A stretch of 64,000 nt of DNA from Pirellulimonas nuda (GCF_007750855.1 NZ_CP036291.1:1302001-1366000); one strand, 5' to 3'. Shown: positions 49,387-59,597, numbered from the stretch's first letter. The notes: generated from the letters alone by a model not told the origin. Made by a program: numbers and translations.

Positions 49387-51093
49387 TTACCCGCCCCAGT
49401 AGGGGGGGAGCTTGTTGATCCGTGCTTCGATGTCTTGCTGGGCCGCGCGGAAGCGCTCGTCGTCCACCCCGCCGAACTGCTCCTCAAACGCCTCGGCCTG
49501 GAGCCCCTCTGCCAGCCCGGTGGTGTCCGGCATGAACATGCCGGCGCGGAACCCGCCGGCGACCCGGGCCAGGGGGAGGCGCCCCGAGAGGACCGCCTCG
49601 GCGAAGCGGACCCCCGCGCGGTCCGCGGCCAGGTCGACAAAGCTGAACCCGCTGCCGCCGTTGCTGTCGGACTGTTCCTTGGCCAGCCCCGCCGCATTGG
49701 CGGCCGTGGCGCCGGCGTTGGCGACGACCATCGCGGAGACAAAGAAGTGCTGCGCCAGGTCGCGCCGGCCCGCGAGGGTCGGCTCGCCCAGCAGTTGAGC
49801 GCGGCCGAGTTCTCTCCCCCCCATCGCCGCGGGGAGGCGGGCCACCAGCTTGGCGTCTCCCAGCCCCAGCCCCACGGCCGTGAGGAACGCCTTCGGCCCG
49901 TCCACGCCCAGGGGCGCGGCGGCCGTGGCGGCGCTCTGCACCAGCAGCTCGGCGAGGGCGTCGTCCTTGGCGGGCATGGGCTGTTGTTGATTGGCGGCCG
50001 CGGCTCGCAGCATCGCGGCAAAGACCGCCTCGAAGGGCTTGTTGGGCCTCTGGCCCGCGGTCTTTGGCGTGCCCATCTCTGCCAGCCGCTTGACGGTGGG
50101 GTCTTCCGGGAAAACCAGCCCGATCGCTTGGTAGACCTGCCCGATGCGCTGCCTGGCGCCGGGCGAGAGCGCCGCCAGGCTGTCGATCCCTCGCCGCCGC
50201 ATCTCTTCGCCCACGATCGAGATCACCAGCGCGTTGAGCGGGTCGAACCGCACCACGAAGTCGCGCATCCGGCTCTGCCGGTCTCCCAGCACGGGCCGCA
50301 TCACGGTGTCTTGCTCGGGGCTGTGGGTGGCGCCGAGGAAGTGCCCCAGCTCGTGCACCAGCAGCTCTGTGCGTTCGCGTTCGCTGAGGTGCTGCCCCCA
50401 TTCGCGCATCAGCAGGTGCCGCTGGAGCGCGCCGCGGGTCCCTCCCAGGTGGGTGCGTCCGGTCACCGCCTCGTACTGGCTGGTGAACCCGATCGCGATC
50501 CGCGCCGGCTTGGGGTCGACCTCCTTCTCGAACTCCCGGAGCGAGTCGGTGAAGTCGCGGACGTTGTTGTCGGAGTTCCACTGGCCGTACCCGACCACCT
50601 CGAAGCGGACCCCCGAGTGGCGCTCGATGATGTCGGAGGCGGCCTCGACCCGCCGGCGGAACCTGGCCTGCCAGACCGCGGGCTGGGTCGCTTCTTCGTC
50701 ATCGACCAGGATCACCACGGGGATCGTCAGCGGCTTGGCGGGGCGGTCGTCTCCGGGCAGCGGTCGATCGATGCGCGGCTGGTCGTCGCCGGGGAGCCCG
50801 ATCTCGTGCAGCGAAGGCGCGGCGCCGGCGGCCTGGCCGATGAAGTAGGGGGTGTCAGGCTTCAGCGTGTAGATGCGGGGCGCGTCGCCGATGGTCACCC
50901 GCACCGGCCCATCGCCAAAGATGGGCTTCACGTCGCCGGGGGCGAGGGTCAGGTCGCTGGGGGGCTTGAGGTCGACCGAGACCCCCAGCGTGAGCGCGGC
51001 GGGGGTGCGGTTGGCGACGACCACCACGCCGGCGGGGCAGGGGAGGCACGCGGCGGCGAGCAGCAGAGCGATGGAAAGCTGGGTCTTGGGCAT
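49387..51093 (-). CDS. Secreted zinc metalloprotease (matrixin-like)
   Basis: The 568-residue protein has a signal peptide (LSIALLLAAACLPCPAG) and the extended zinc motif HELGHFLGATH, with His247, Glu248, His251 and His257, plus a Met a short way on (TVM). That is the metzincin/matrixin pattern. An N-terminal part with beta strands precedes it, and after it a long helical region of unknown role. The start at 51093 is chosen because an upstream in-frame start (51168) would add non-signal residues. It is expected to be extracellular or periplasmic. Confidence 0.86.
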   Translation of the reverse strand: MPKTQLSIALLLAAACLPCPAGVVVVANRTPAALTLGVSVDLKPPSDLTLAPGDVKPIFGDGPVRVTIGDAPRIYTLKPDTPYFIGQAAGAAPSLHEIGLPGDDQPRIDRPLPGDDRPAKPLTIPVVILVDDEEATQPAVWQARFRRRVEAASDIIERHSGVRFEVVGYGQWNSDNNVRDFTDSLREFEKEVDPKPARIAIGFTSQYEAVTGRTHLGGTRGALQRHLLMREWGQHLSERERTELLVHELGHFLGATHSPEQDTVMRPVLGDRQSRMRDFVVRFDPLNALVISIVGEEMRRRGIDSLAALSPGARQRIGQVYQAIGLVFPEDPTVKRLAEMGTPKTAGQRPNKPFEAVFAAMLRAAAANQQQPMPAKDDALAELLVQSAATAAAPLGVDGPKAFLTAVGLGLGDAKLVARLPAAMGGRELGRAQLLGEPTLAGRRDLAQHFFVSAMVVANAGATAANAAGLAKEQSDSNGGSGFSFVDLAADRAGVRFAEAVLSGRLPLARVAGGFRAGMFMPDTTGLAEGLQAEAFEEQFGGVDDERFRAAQQDIEARINKLPPYWGG

Positions 51094-51224
51094 GTCATCC
51101 AGTGTAAACGAAACCTCGAGCGAGCCGGGGCGTCCCCGGCCCCGGAGCGTTAGAGAAACAGCAGCCACTAGCTACCCGCTCACCGATGCTCCGGGGGCGG
51201 GGACGCCCCGGCTCGCTCGGGAGT

Positions 51225-51914
51225 CTAGTGCGTTTCTAGCAGCGCATGCAGCTCCTGCATCGCGTACAGGTCGCGCTCGGCGCCCGTCTGGGCGAAGACC
51301 GCTTGCAGGTTCATCAGCATCCGGCTCAACCACTGATCGGGGGTCGCGGTCCTCAGCAGTTCTGGTGAGGGGGGGATCGGCTGGCCGGTTGTGGCGGTGA
51401 TGCGTTGGAAGACCTCGCCCTCGTCCAGCAGGGCGCCGCCGTAGAAGGGGTCGACGTACATCCGCTTCTTGTTCGGCAGGTCGACGCCCGCCAAGAAGTG
51501 CCCGGGGGCGTTGACGCCGACCGCGTTGAGCCCCACCAGGCAGGCCGCGGTGCGGTAGATCAGCGAGAGCGCGATGGGGATGCCCCGCCGCGCAGAGAGC
51601 ACCACCGGCAGGTAGCTGTTGGCGGGGTTGTAGTAGTCTTCTTCGGCGCCGCGGAGCCCGATCACCTCGAACAGCACGTCGTGCAGGTGGGCGAGCCGGC
51701 CGTCGGCCGAGCCCGAGCGGGCGCGGGTTTGCACCGTGTGGGCGATCCCCTCCACCGCGGCCGAGGCGCCGTGCACGTCGGCCTCGGGGATGGCGTGCAG
51801 GCTGATCGCCGCGGCCGCGCGGAACAGCCCCAGCGGCGCGTCCCGATCGGCCAGCGCCCGGTGGAACGCGCCGAAGGCGGCCGGTCGGCAGTAGGCGGGG
51901 ATCGGGGGCGCCAC
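51225..51914 (-). CDS. SirB1/transglutaminase-like family protein
   Basis: The product of about 230 residues has the SirB1 (transglut_core2) pattern: YYNPANSYLPVVLSARRGIPIALSLIYRTAA, VNAPGHFLAGVD and YVDPFYGGALL. The substrate and chemistry are unknown; the conserved Cys of active transglutaminases is not clearly placed. GTG at 51914 is preferred. An ATG at 52073 would add 53 low-complexity residues and leave almost no promoter room before the divergent gene at 52109. Confidence 0.72.
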   Translation of the reverse strand: MAPPIPAYCRPAAFGAFHRALADRDAPLGLFRAAAAISLHAIPEADVHGASAAVEGIAHTVQTRARSGSADGRLAHLHDVLFEVIGLRGAEEDYYNPANSYLPVVLSARRGIPIALSLIYRTAACLVGLNAVGVNAPGHFLAGVDLPNKKRMYVDPFYGGALLDEGEVFQRITATTGQPIPPSPELLRTATPDQWLSRMLMNLQAVFAQTGAERDLYAMQELHALLETH

Positions 51915-52108
51915 GTCGGCCCTCTTGGGGGGGTGGGGTTGTGCGGCATGTTTCGTGCGCGACGCCGCAACGCCGCGGACTGATCGACGGCGCGGCCGCG
52001 TACCGAAGCAAATCGTACCACGCCGGCCCAAGCGGTCCACAACCGCCGCGTCCGGATCCCCGCCCGTCGCCATGGAATGGCCTCTTCTCCCCGAATGGAG
52101 TCTCGCCG

Positions 52109-52957
52109 ATGAACCACGTCTTTAAACGCGCAGCCCTCGCTGCGCTGGTCGCCGCTGTTGTCGCCCCCGCAAACGCAGAAACGTACTGCCAGGTGCAGTA
52201 CGTGCTGCTCAACGCGAAAGTCAACTCGCAGGGGTTCGACAACAACTACTACTACGGCTCGCCCGACGCGATCGAAGAAGATGGCTCGTACGACGACGCG
52301 CTGCAGTTCAGCCTGCGGTTGATCCTGGGCTTTGAAGATCAGACCGGCTTCGGCGGCCGCGTCCGCTGGTTCACGTTTGACAACGACCTGGGCTATGACG
52401 GGCTGTGGAACAACGGCGGCGTGACCAGCGCCCTGAACGGCAGCATCAACCTCGACGTCGACTACATCGACACCGAGCTCACGCAGCGGTGCGCCTGCTG
52501 CGCCGGGGGGTGGAACATCCTCGGCTCCGGCGGCGTCCGCTGGGGACGCGTGGCGTCCACCAACCAGTCGGTGCCGTTCGCCGCGCTGGGCGCCGCGTCG
52601 AACTCCGAGACCGCGGGGGTCAAGTTTGAGGGCGCCGGCCCGACGCTCGCGATCGAGGGCCGCCGCCCGGTGGCCGAGACGGGCGTGTCTCTGTTCGCCG
52701 TGGGCCGCACCTCGCTGCTGTGCGGAAACCTCGACATCCACTCCAACTACTACGGGCCGGTCCAGTACGAGATCAAGAACGAGATGGTGCAGGTGTGGGA
52801 GCTCCAGCTCGGGGCCCTGCATCAGTACCAGTGCGCCTCGGGCGCCATCTTCGAAAGCGGCGTCTTCTGGGAGGCCCAACGCTGGGACAGCGAGTCCGAC
52901 TCCCTGGGCGACCTCGGCCTGTTCGGCGTCGGCATCCACACCGGGCTGCGTTACTAG
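52109..52957 (+). CDS. Outer-membrane beta-barrel protein
   Basis: The 282-residue protein has a signal peptide (LAALVAAVVAPANAE) and alternating strand-like segments (LQFSLRLILGFE, GFGGRVRWFTFD, INLDVDYIDTELTQR, LFGVGIHTGLRY) that end with an aromatic residue, as in outer-membrane barrels. It resembles Lpg1974-type porins common in planctomycetes. An unusual Cys-rich loop, QRCACCAG, is present. The ATG has GGAG eight bases upstream and the gene has its own terminator. Confidence 0.75.
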   Translation: MNHVFKRAALAALVAAVVAPANAETYCQVQYVLLNAKVNSQGFDNNYYYGSPDAIEEDGSYDDALQFSLRLILGFEDQTGFGGRVRWFTFDNDLGYDGLWNNGGVTSALNGSINLDVDYIDTELTQRCACCAGGWNILGSGGVRWGRVASTNQSVPFAALGAASNSETAGVKFEGAGPTLAIEGRRPVAETGVSLFAVGRTSLLCGNLDIHSNYYGPVQYEIKNEMVQVWELQLGALHQYQCASGAIFESGVFWEAQRWDSESDSLGDLGLFGVGIHTGLRY

Positions 52958-53021
52958 GGCCCCGGGCCGGCGCCGTCCGGCGCGACCACACTCCGGCAAT
53001 CCTACCATCCCTCTCCCCCAC

Positions 53022-53054
53022 GGCCCGGCGCTCTGCGTCGGGCCCTTTCGTTTT
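53022..53054 (+). terminator. Rho-independent terminator of the outer-membrane gene
   Basis: A 9-bp stem with one G-T pair, 53022-53030 and 53036-53044, with loop CTCTG, is followed by CTTTCGTTTT. Confidence 0.75.
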
Positions 53055-53153
53055 GAGGGGTCCGGGCCCGGTTCCGCTTGGCGGGGGGACGCCCCCAGGG
53101 CATGATGGCGCCTGCGTTCGCCCACCACCCCTCCCCGTAAAGCGGATACGCCG

Positions 53154-54476
53154 TTGAGGTTCAGCCGTCTCCCCATCGTCCGCCGGTTTGGCGTGCCGTA
53201 CGAGCCCAAGCCGGAGGCCCGTCCGTTTCTCGACCGGACGCAGGCCCAGCAGCAAGAAGGGGTTGAGGTGAAGGTCGCGGTGCTCAGCAGCCGCGAGAGC
53301 GACCGCTTCTTTGGCGTCCCGCTGGGCAAACACGGCATCCAGCCCGTGTGGTTGGAGATCGCCAACGGCTCGGCCGGCCCGCTGTTCTTCGACCGCGTGC
53401 AGCTCGACCCCAACTACTACCCGCCGCTCGAGGCGGCCATCATCAGCCACTTCGCCATCGCCCGCCGGCTGGCGGGGTTCGGGGCGATGGCGTGGTTCTT
53501 CTTCCCCTTGCTGTTCCTGCTGCCGCTCAAAGTGCTGGGCGCCCGCCGCGCCAACCGGCGGATGGACGCGTACTTCCGTGAGCACGCCTTCCCGCTGGGC
53601 GCCGTGGCCGCCGGAAGCCGCGTCTCCGGGTTCATGTTTACATCGGTGGACGACGGCACCAAGATCGTCCGCGTCAGGCTGCACGCCACCGAAAAGACGC
53701 GCGACTTCGTCTTCTCGGCGCCGGTCCCCGGGCTGGTGATCGATTACCGTCACCGGCCGTTCGAGGGGCTGTTCGACGATGCGTCGCTGGTCGACTGCGA
53801 CGCCACGACCCTGCGTGACCACCTCCGCGGGCAGCCGCGGGCCACCTCGAACCGGCTGGCGACGCGCGAGGGCGACCCGGCCAACCTGGTGGTGATCGGC
53901 GAGTTCGAAGTGCTGCGGGTCGCGTTCGGCGAGCGTTGGGACGAGACCGAGACGATCAACCTGGCCACCTGCTGGAAGACCGCCAAGGCGTTCCTGCTGG
54001 GCTCCCACTACCGCTACTCGCCGGTGAGCCCGCTGTTCTTGTTCGGCCGCAGCCAAGACTTCGCCCTGCAACGGGCCCGCCGCACCATCAACGAACGGCT
54101 CCACCTGCGGCTCTGGCTCACGCCGCTGCGGTTTGGGGGCAAGCCGGTGTGGGTGGGGCAGGTGAGCCGCGATATCGGCGTCCGCTTCACCCACCGCACC
54201 TGGAACCTCACCACCCACCGCATCGACCCAGACATCGACGACGCCCGCGACTACGTGATCGAAGACCTGATGGGGACGGGCCACCTCGACAGCATGGGCT
54301 ACGTGGACGGCGTCGGCGAGACCTCGGCGGAGAACCCCCGCCGCAACCTGACGGGCGACCCGTACGAGACCGACGGCTGCCGCGCCGTGCTGATCCTGTC
54401 GCCGACCCCCACGACGGCAAAGTTCTTGGGGTGGCTATCGCCGGCGGGGGCGATCGAGGCGCCGCCGGCGTCCTAG
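53154..54476 (+). CDS. LssY C-terminal domain protein
   Basis: The 440-residue protein has a hydrophobic segment (about 103-124, GAMAWFFFPLLFLLPLKVLGA). Its C-terminal half carries the LssY_C pattern: VSPLFLFGRSQDFALQRAR, LRLWLTPLRFGGKPVWVGQ, DIGVRFTHRTWNLTTHRIDPDID and ARDYVIEDL. It is likely a membrane-bound protein; LssY-type domains are linked to secretion or phospholipid-related membrane processes in other bacteria, but the function is unsettled. It starts at a TTG with no better alternative upstream. Confidence 0.85.
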   Translation: MRFSRLPIVRRFGVPYEPKPEARPFLDRTQAQQQEGVEVKVAVLSSRESDRFFGVPLGKHGIQPVWLEIANGSAGPLFFDRVQLDPNYYPPLEAAIISHFAIARRLAGFGAMAWFFFPLLFLLPLKVLGARRANRRMDAYFREHAFPLGAVAAGSRVSGFMFTSVDDGTKIVRVRLHATEKTRDFVFSAPVPGLVIDYRHRPFEGLFDDASLVDCDATTLRDHLRGQPRATSNRLATREGDPANLVVIGEFEVLRVAFGERWDETETINLATCWKTAKAFLLGSHYRYSPVSPLFLFGRSQDFALQRARRTINERLHLRLWLTPLRFGGKPVWVGQVSRDIGVRFTHRTWNLTTHRIDPDIDDARDYVIEDLMGTGHLDSMGYVDGVGETSAENPRRNLTGDPYETDGCRAVLILSPTPTTAKFLGWLSPAGAIEAPPAS

Positions 54477-54655
54477 GCCGCGCGGACCGATGCCGGGAAC
54501 AACCCGCCCGACCTGCTGCCGACGCGTTTATTTGACCCCGTACGGCGCCGCAGGTTACCCTGAGGCCCGCAACCGTCGCGGCGCCACGGCGTCCGGCGGC
54601 CTCTTTTCATTGCCATCGCCGACGACAGGAGCGCCGCGAAAGCGGTCGACGCACC

Positions 54656-56125
54656 ATGGCCGAGGCACGATCTTTCTTTGCGCGGCGCGGCGTGGTCGCC
54701 GCGATGCTGTTGGCGGCCTTGCTGCTGGCCGCGGCCTGCCCCCCCGCCGGGGCCGCGCCGACGACCATCGTCAACAACGGCCCGTCGAGCAACCGTGTTG
54801 ACATCGTCTTCCTGGGCGACGGCTACACGGCCGCGAACCATCTGGCCGGCACGTACGACGCGCACATCAACGGCTTCGTCGACTACATGTTTGACAGCGA
54901 GTACAGCGACCCGTTCCCGCGCTACGCCAACTTCTTCAACATCCACAAGATCGTCACCAACAGCGCCCAGTCGGGGGCGGACATCCCGAACGCCACGCCG
55001 CCGGTGAGCCGTCAGACGTTCTTCCACGCCTCGTACGAAACGGCGCTCGGCGACCCGTACGACCCCGACGACCCCAACGATCGCCTGCTGGTGCTGGACG
55101 AGGGGCTGGCCCACCTGGTGCGGACCTCGGAACTCGGCGGCACGGGCATCACGGCCGACATGAAGCTGATGAGCGTCAACAGCAACAAGTACGGCGGCTC
55201 CGGCGGCGTGACCGCCGCCTTCGCGGGCGCCAACGCGTTTTCGTACGAGCTGGGGATGCACGAGATGGCGCACTCTTGGGTCGACCTGGCCGACGAGTAC
55301 GGCGGCGACGCCACGCCGTACGCCGGCGCCGAGCCCACCGAGGTGAACGTCACCACCGACCCCGCGGGCGCCAAGTGGGCCCACTGGGCCGGCTTCGACG
55401 ACCCGCGCCGCTTCACCCTCGACATCACCACGCAACAAGGGGGGCGCTATTTTGACTCCGGCATCTATCGGCCCTCGTTCGACAGCAAGATGCGCACCGT
55501 CCACAACGAGCCCCCCCGGCACTACGACGCCGTGAGCCGCGAGCAGTTCATCCTCAAGATCTACGAATTCGTCAACCCGCTCGACGCGTTCAAGCCGGGC
55601 TCGAGCGTCACCGACGAGCCGCTGTGGGTCGACGTGATCGACCCCGAGGTGATCAAGGTCGAGTGGTTCGTCGACCACACGCTCGTCCCCGGCGCCACGG
55701 GCGAGACGTTCCACCCGGCCGACTACGGCTTCGGCCCCGGCACGTACGAGGTGACGGCCAACGCGTACGACGAGGCGATGGAGCACGCCTTTCAGGGGGG
55801 CATGCTCGACCTGGTGCGCACCAACCTCAGCACGCTGCACCAGTACGTGGAGTGGACCCTCACCGTCTCCGACCCGGCCGACTTCGACGAGAGTGGCGTG
55901 GTCGATCAGGACGACTACGAGCTGTGGGTCAATAAGTTCGGCGGGCCCAGCCCGCCGTGGTGGGGCAACCGCGACGGCCTGGTAGAGGCCGCCGACTACA
56001 CGGTGTGGCGCGACGCCTTCTCCGGCAGACGGGCGCTGGGCGCCGCCGGGGTTCCGGAGCCCGGTGCGCTGGGCCTGGCCGCGTTGGCGATCGTGGCGTT
56101 GGCCGCCGGTCGGCGCCGCCGCTAG
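54656..56125 (+). CDS. Secreted M64-type metallopeptidase with PEP-CTERM
   Basis: The 489-residue protein has a signal peptide (VVAAMLLAALLLAAAC), an M64 (IgA peptidase) catalytic region that includes VDIVFLGDGYTA, and HEMAH (His202, Glu203, His206) followed by SWVDLADEYGG. A dockerin-like segment (DFDESGVVDQDDYELW; GLVEAADYTVWRD) and PEP-CTERM tail (VPEPGALGL, helix, Arg-rich end) follow. It is the third PEP-CTERM protein of this layout in the window. It should be exported and surface-linked, acting on proteins or peptides. The 3' end shares four bases with the convergent MscS gene. Confidence 0.85.
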   Translation: MAEARSFFARRGVVAAMLLAALLLAAACPPAGAAPTTIVNNGPSSNRVDIVFLGDGYTAANHLAGTYDAHINGFVDYMFDSEYSDPFPRYANFFNIHKIVTNSAQSGADIPNATPPVSRQTFFHASYETALGDPYDPDDPNDRLLVLDEGLAHLVRTSELGGTGITADMKLMSVNSNKYGGSGGVTAAFAGANAFSYELGMHEMAHSWVDLADEYGGDATPYAGAEPTEVNVTTDPAGAKWAHWAGFDDPRRFTLDITTQQGGRYFDSGIYRPSFDSKMRTVHNEPPRHYDAVSREQFILKIYEFVNPLDAFKPGSSVTDEPLWVDVIDPEVIKVEWFVDHTLVPGATGETFHPADYGFGPGTYEVTANAYDEAMEHAFQGGMLDLVRTNLSTLHQYVEWTLTVSDPADFDESGVVDQDDYELWVNKFGGPSPPWWGNRDGLVEAADYTVWRDAFSGRRALGAAGVPEPGALGLAALAIVALAAGRRRR

Positions 56126-58599
56126 GCCGCCTTGTTGGCGGACTTCCAGGGCCCGGCCGCTGCTTCGTCCGCGGCGCCGCGGACGCAGATCTCCAGCGGG
56201 CGGCTGGTGTCCAGGTGCACGTCGCGCTGCGGGAACGCGATCGAGATGCCCGCGTCGCGCAGGGTGTCGTCGATCGCCAGGCGGATGTCGCTCTTGATCT
56301 CTTCCCCCTGCATCACGGTCTTCATGTGCACCCAGAAGTGGATCTCGAAGGCGAGCGCGTTGTCGCCGAAATCTCGGAACACCACCACCGGCGCCGGGTG
56401 GGTCAGCACGTGTGGGTCTTCGCCGACCGACTTCTTGAGCAGCCGCGCCGTTTCGCGCGTCGGCGAGCCGTAGGCAACCCCCACGTTGATCTGCAGCCGG
56501 TTCAGGTCGTCGGAGAGCGTCCAGTTGGTGACGGCGAACTCCAAGAACTTGCTGTTGGGCACCAAGATCTCCAGGTTGGAGTCGGTGCGGATCCGCGTGG
56601 CGCGCGCGCCCACGTCCTCAACGGTCCCCAGCAGCCCATCGATCTCTACCAGGTCGCCCGCGCGGATCGGCCGTTCCACCAGCAGCAGCAGCCCGCTGAT
56701 GAAGTTGCTCAGCACGGTCTGGCTGCCGAAGCCCAGGCCGATGGCCGCGGCGCCGCCGAAGAACGTAAACACCGTGAGCGGCACGTGCACCATCTCGAGC
56801 GACATCAGCCCGACCGCCACAACCAGCGTGTAGAACGCGATCGACTCCAGCGCCTTCGACGCGCCGCCCCCCAAGCCAAGCCGCGGCAGCACGCGCCGAC
56901 CGATCTGCCTGCTGACCCACCGCGACCCGGCGTAGCCGGCCAGCAGCAGCAGCAGCCCGCTGACCACCTTGCCCACGGTGACCGGTCGGTCGTCGACGGC
57001 GGCCAGCTCGTAGCGCCAGAGGGCGCGGAACGAGGCGGACCCGCTCCGCAGCCACTGGCCGATCGATGCGGCGCTCGAGGCTCCCTGGATCTCAGACTGC
57101 ATCCGGTCGAGCAGCCGCTGGTTCGCCGAGGTCTCGGTCAGGCTCTCGCCGTAGGCGTCCAGCAGCCCGCGCAGCTCTGCGCGTTGGTAGGCGAGCTGCT
57201 TGCCGAGCCCCCCGGCCGCGGGCCCGCTGTTGGCCACACGCTCCTCGAGGCCGGCGAGCTCCGAACGGCGTTCCTCGCTGCGGACCTCGATCATCCGCCG
57301 GAACTGCTGACAACGCGACTGAAAGTCGGCGAGGTCTTCACGCCACGCGGCTAGTGTCTCTTCGCTCACCTGGCCCGTGAGCGCCTGGAACCGCCGCTCC
57401 CACAGCAGCCGCTCTGTGGCGCAGTTGCCGAGGCTTTGTTGCAGCAACGCCCGGCGCTGCTGGTGCGCTTCTTGGGCGAGCTGGTGGGCGACGAGCGCTT
57501 CCGCGGCGGCCTCGCCGACGCGGTCCGCGGGTTCAGCCGTCTCGTGATCGGCCCGCGCGGTCGGGGGCAGCAGCCGGTCGAGTTTCTGCCGCAGCCGCTG
57601 CTCTTTGGCGTCTAGCTCCGCGGCGATCCGCTGCTGGTCTTGCGGCGTCACCGCCACGTCGGGCCGGACGGCCGTGATCTGCTCCTCGAGCAACCGCAGC
57701 CGCAGCTCGCCCAGCTTGAGCTTGGCCTCGCACAACTCGGCCTCGCCGCGACGCAGCGCAAGCCCGTCGGACGACGCGGTGCTGGCGAGCTGGGAGTCGT
57801 TGAGCGTCTTGGAAAGCTCCGCCGTCGCGGCGGGGTCGTCGTTGATCTCGAGCGCTTCCTTCGCCAGGCGGCGGTGCGTCTCGGCCGTGTCGTGGGCCTC
57901 GCGGAGCGACACCGCCAGGTCCCGAACCGCCGACAGCTCGATCCGCAGCGACTCTTGCCGCGTTTGCTCGGTCGCCTGCTGGTCGAGCAGGTCTTCTAGC
58001 AACAAGAAGCTGTAGGGCTTGCGGGCCGGGTGCCCGAACTCGCGGTGGTCGTCCAGTTGCAGCCGCAACGCCGCTTCTTGCTTGGCGAGCTCGTCGCGGC
58101 GGGCGACCACGCTCTGCTGCTGGGCAAGCTGCGAGTCGATGATCTCCAGGAACTTCCGCTGCGTCAGCAGTTCGGTGGACGGGCGCCCGGGGGGCGACTG
58201 CTTGGCCAGCTCCCCGATCGCCTCTTCCAGCCGCGCCAGCCGCGACGCTATCTCTTGGCGACGTTGCGCAATGGCGTCGGCGCCCAGCCCGGTGGCGGCG
58301 CCCCCCGCGGCGACCGCCGGCGGTTCGGGCGCCCCTTCGGCCGCCAGCAGGCCGCCGGCCGGCAGCAGCAGGGCCGCCAGCAACACGAGCCGGGGCGTGT
58401 GCGCCCAGCCGACCCGGGGACGTCGAAGTGCGCAACCGGTGACAACGCTGGGTGAAGCGATCAAGAGCAGAGAGTCCTGTGCTGGGTTCCGAGCGCGGGG
58501 CACGGACGTTGGGTCAACAGGGCAGGGCGGGGGACCCCGACACGGCCCGGCAGGCGCCGAAGGCGCGGGGACTCTACTGCAATGGCGCAGCCCGGGCAA
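56122..58599 (-). CDS. MscS-family mechanosensitive channel with long N-terminal coiled coil
   Basis: The 825-residue protein has an N-terminal signal-like segment (RLVLLAALLLPAGGLL), then about 400 residues of coiled coil (to about 480), a transmembrane region (about 555-650) and the MscS core: AAIGLGFGSQTVLSNFISGL, then the beta domain ERPIRAGDLVEIDGLLGTVEDVG and the C-terminal alpha/beta part. It resembles the large MscK/YbdG-type channels that release solutes on hypo-osmotic shock. The start is uncertain; the first ~45 codons are low-complexity and several internal starts are poor. Confidence 0.88.
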   Translation of the reverse strand: MPGLRHCSRVPAPSAPAGPCRGPPPCPVDPTSVPRARNPAQDSLLLIASPSVVTGCALRRPRVGWAHTPRLVLLAALLLPAGGLLAAEGAPEPPAVAAGGAATGLGADAIAQRRQEIASRLARLEEAIGELAKQSPPGRPSTELLTQRKFLEIIDSQLAQQQSVVARRDELAKQEAALRLQLDDHREFGHPARKPYSFLLLEDLLDQQATEQTRQESLRIELSAVRDLAVSLREAHDTAETHRRLAKEALEINDDPAATAELSKTLNDSQLASTASSDGLALRRGEAELCEAKLKLGELRLRLLEEQITAVRPDVAVTPQDQQRIAAELDAKEQRLRQKLDRLLPPTARADHETAEPADRVGEAAAEALVAHQLAQEAHQQRRALLQQSLGNCATERLLWERRFQALTGQVSEETLAAWREDLADFQSRCQQFRRMIEVRSEERRSELAGLEERVANSGPAAGGLGKQLAYQRAELRGLLDAYGESLTETSANQRLLDRMQSEIQGASSAASIGQWLRSGSASFRALWRYELAAVDDRPVTVGKVVSGLLLLLAGYAGSRWVSRQIGRRVLPRLGLGGGASKALESIAFYTLVVAVGLMSLEMVHVPLTVFTFFGGAAAIGLGFGSQTVLSNFISGLLLLVERPIRAGDLVEIDGLLGTVEDVGARATRIRTDSNLEILVPNSKFLEFAVTNWTLSDDLNRLQINVGVAYGSPTRETARLLKKSVGEDPHVLTHPAPVVVFRDFGDNALAFEIHFWVHMKTVMQGEEIKSDIRLAIDDTLRDAGISIAFPQRDVHLDTSRPLEICVRGAADEAAAGPWKSANKAA

Positions 58600-58778
58600 C
58601 TTCGGTTGCTGCTAGCAACCGAACGGCGTAGGGCGGCCCCGCCCGCCGAGGGGCGGGGCAGAGGCCCACGCCGTGAATGGCCGGCAAGGAGCCGGCGCTC
58701 CCCGTTGCTGATCGAACGCTCGGGTCCGTACAGATCGAATGCCGCCCCAACGACCGGCTATCGTCTGCTCGCTCCCCG

Positions 58779-59447
58779 CTACTCCATCCCCGCCAGCTCC
58801 TCGAGCACCGTCTCTACATCCACCCGGTCGCCGTGCGTCGTGCTGGTGTTGCCGAACTTGATCAGGCCGTCTTTGCCGATGATGAACGTCGAGGCGTAGG
58901 CCGTCTCGCGGGGGGCTTCCCAGCGTAGGCCCCACGCGTTGGTGAACGCGTAGTCGGGGTCGATCAGGTAGTGGACCCCGGCGGGGAAGCTCCGGTCGCC
59001 CTGGAACTCTCGGGCGTGCTCGGCCAGCAGGTCGGCCGGGCCGGGGTAGACCAGCACAAGCTGCACGCCCTGTTTGGCGAGCTGCTCGCTCCTGCTCAAG
59101 AACTGACCCACCTGCCGCGAGCAGATGGGGCACTGGTACCCCGGCCAGCCACGCAGCACCAGCAGCACGACCGGACCGTCGTTGTTGATTTGTTCGAGCG
59201 TGACGGTGGGCAGCGCGTCGTCGCCCGTCGTCTTGTCGTCGGCCTTCTTCTCGGCGTTGAGCTTGGGGAGCTCGAAGGCCGGGGCCTCGTCGCCGACCTT
59301 GGGCGGGTGGGGCGCCTCTTTCCCCGCGGGCGCCTGCCGGCGTTGGCGTTGGCGTTGCCGCTCTGGCTGCTGGGCGTCGGACGGCAGCGTCGAAGCGCAA
59401 ATCGCCAGCAGCACGAGCCAAAACGCGATCAGGTTGGGCTTCTTCAT
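58779..59447 (-). CDS. Secreted AhpC/TSA-family peroxiredoxin-like protein, second copy
   Basis: The 222-residue protein has a signal peptide (FWLVLLAICASTLPSDAQ), a Gln/Arg-rich stretch (RQRQRQRRQ) and the AhpC/TSA core from VGDEAPAF, with YQCPIC (Cys106, Cys109). It matches the protein at 13001-13606 in order and motifs (VVLLVLRGWPGYQCP against VVLVVLRGYPGYQCP; APRETAYASTF against APRETAYPATF), so the two are paralogues. It should be a periplasmic thiol oxidoreductase or peroxidase. The ATG at 59447 begins the signal peptide. Confidence 0.84.
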   Translation of the reverse strand: MKKPNLIAFWLVLLAICASTLPSDAQQPERQRQRQRRQAPAGKEAPHPPKVGDEAPAFELPKLNAEKKADDKTTGDDALPTVTLEQINNDGPVVLLVLRGWPGYQCPICSRQVGQFLSRSEQLAKQGVQLVLVYPGPADLLAEHAREFQGDRSFPAGVHYLIDPDYAFTNAWGLRWEAPRETAYASTFIIGKDGLIKFGNTSTTHGDRVDVETVLEELAGME

Positions 59448-59553
59448 GGGAAACTCCGGTTGGATGCAGGACAAGTGACCACGACGGACCCAGCGCCACG
59501 CCGCCAAAGTGTTGTGGGCAGAGTATACCCCGCCGACGCCCCCGAGGGCGCCA

Positions 59554-59597
59554 CCCGTAGGGCAGGCCCCGCCTGCCGTTAGGGCTTGCCCTACGGG
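59554..59597. repeat. CCCGTAGGGCAGGC palindrome overlapping nadR stop
   Basis: Arms 59554-59567 and 59584-59597 pair with one mismatch. The right arm contains the stop codon of the nadR-type gene. A partial GTAGGGC core is also seen near 58628. Confidence 0.7.
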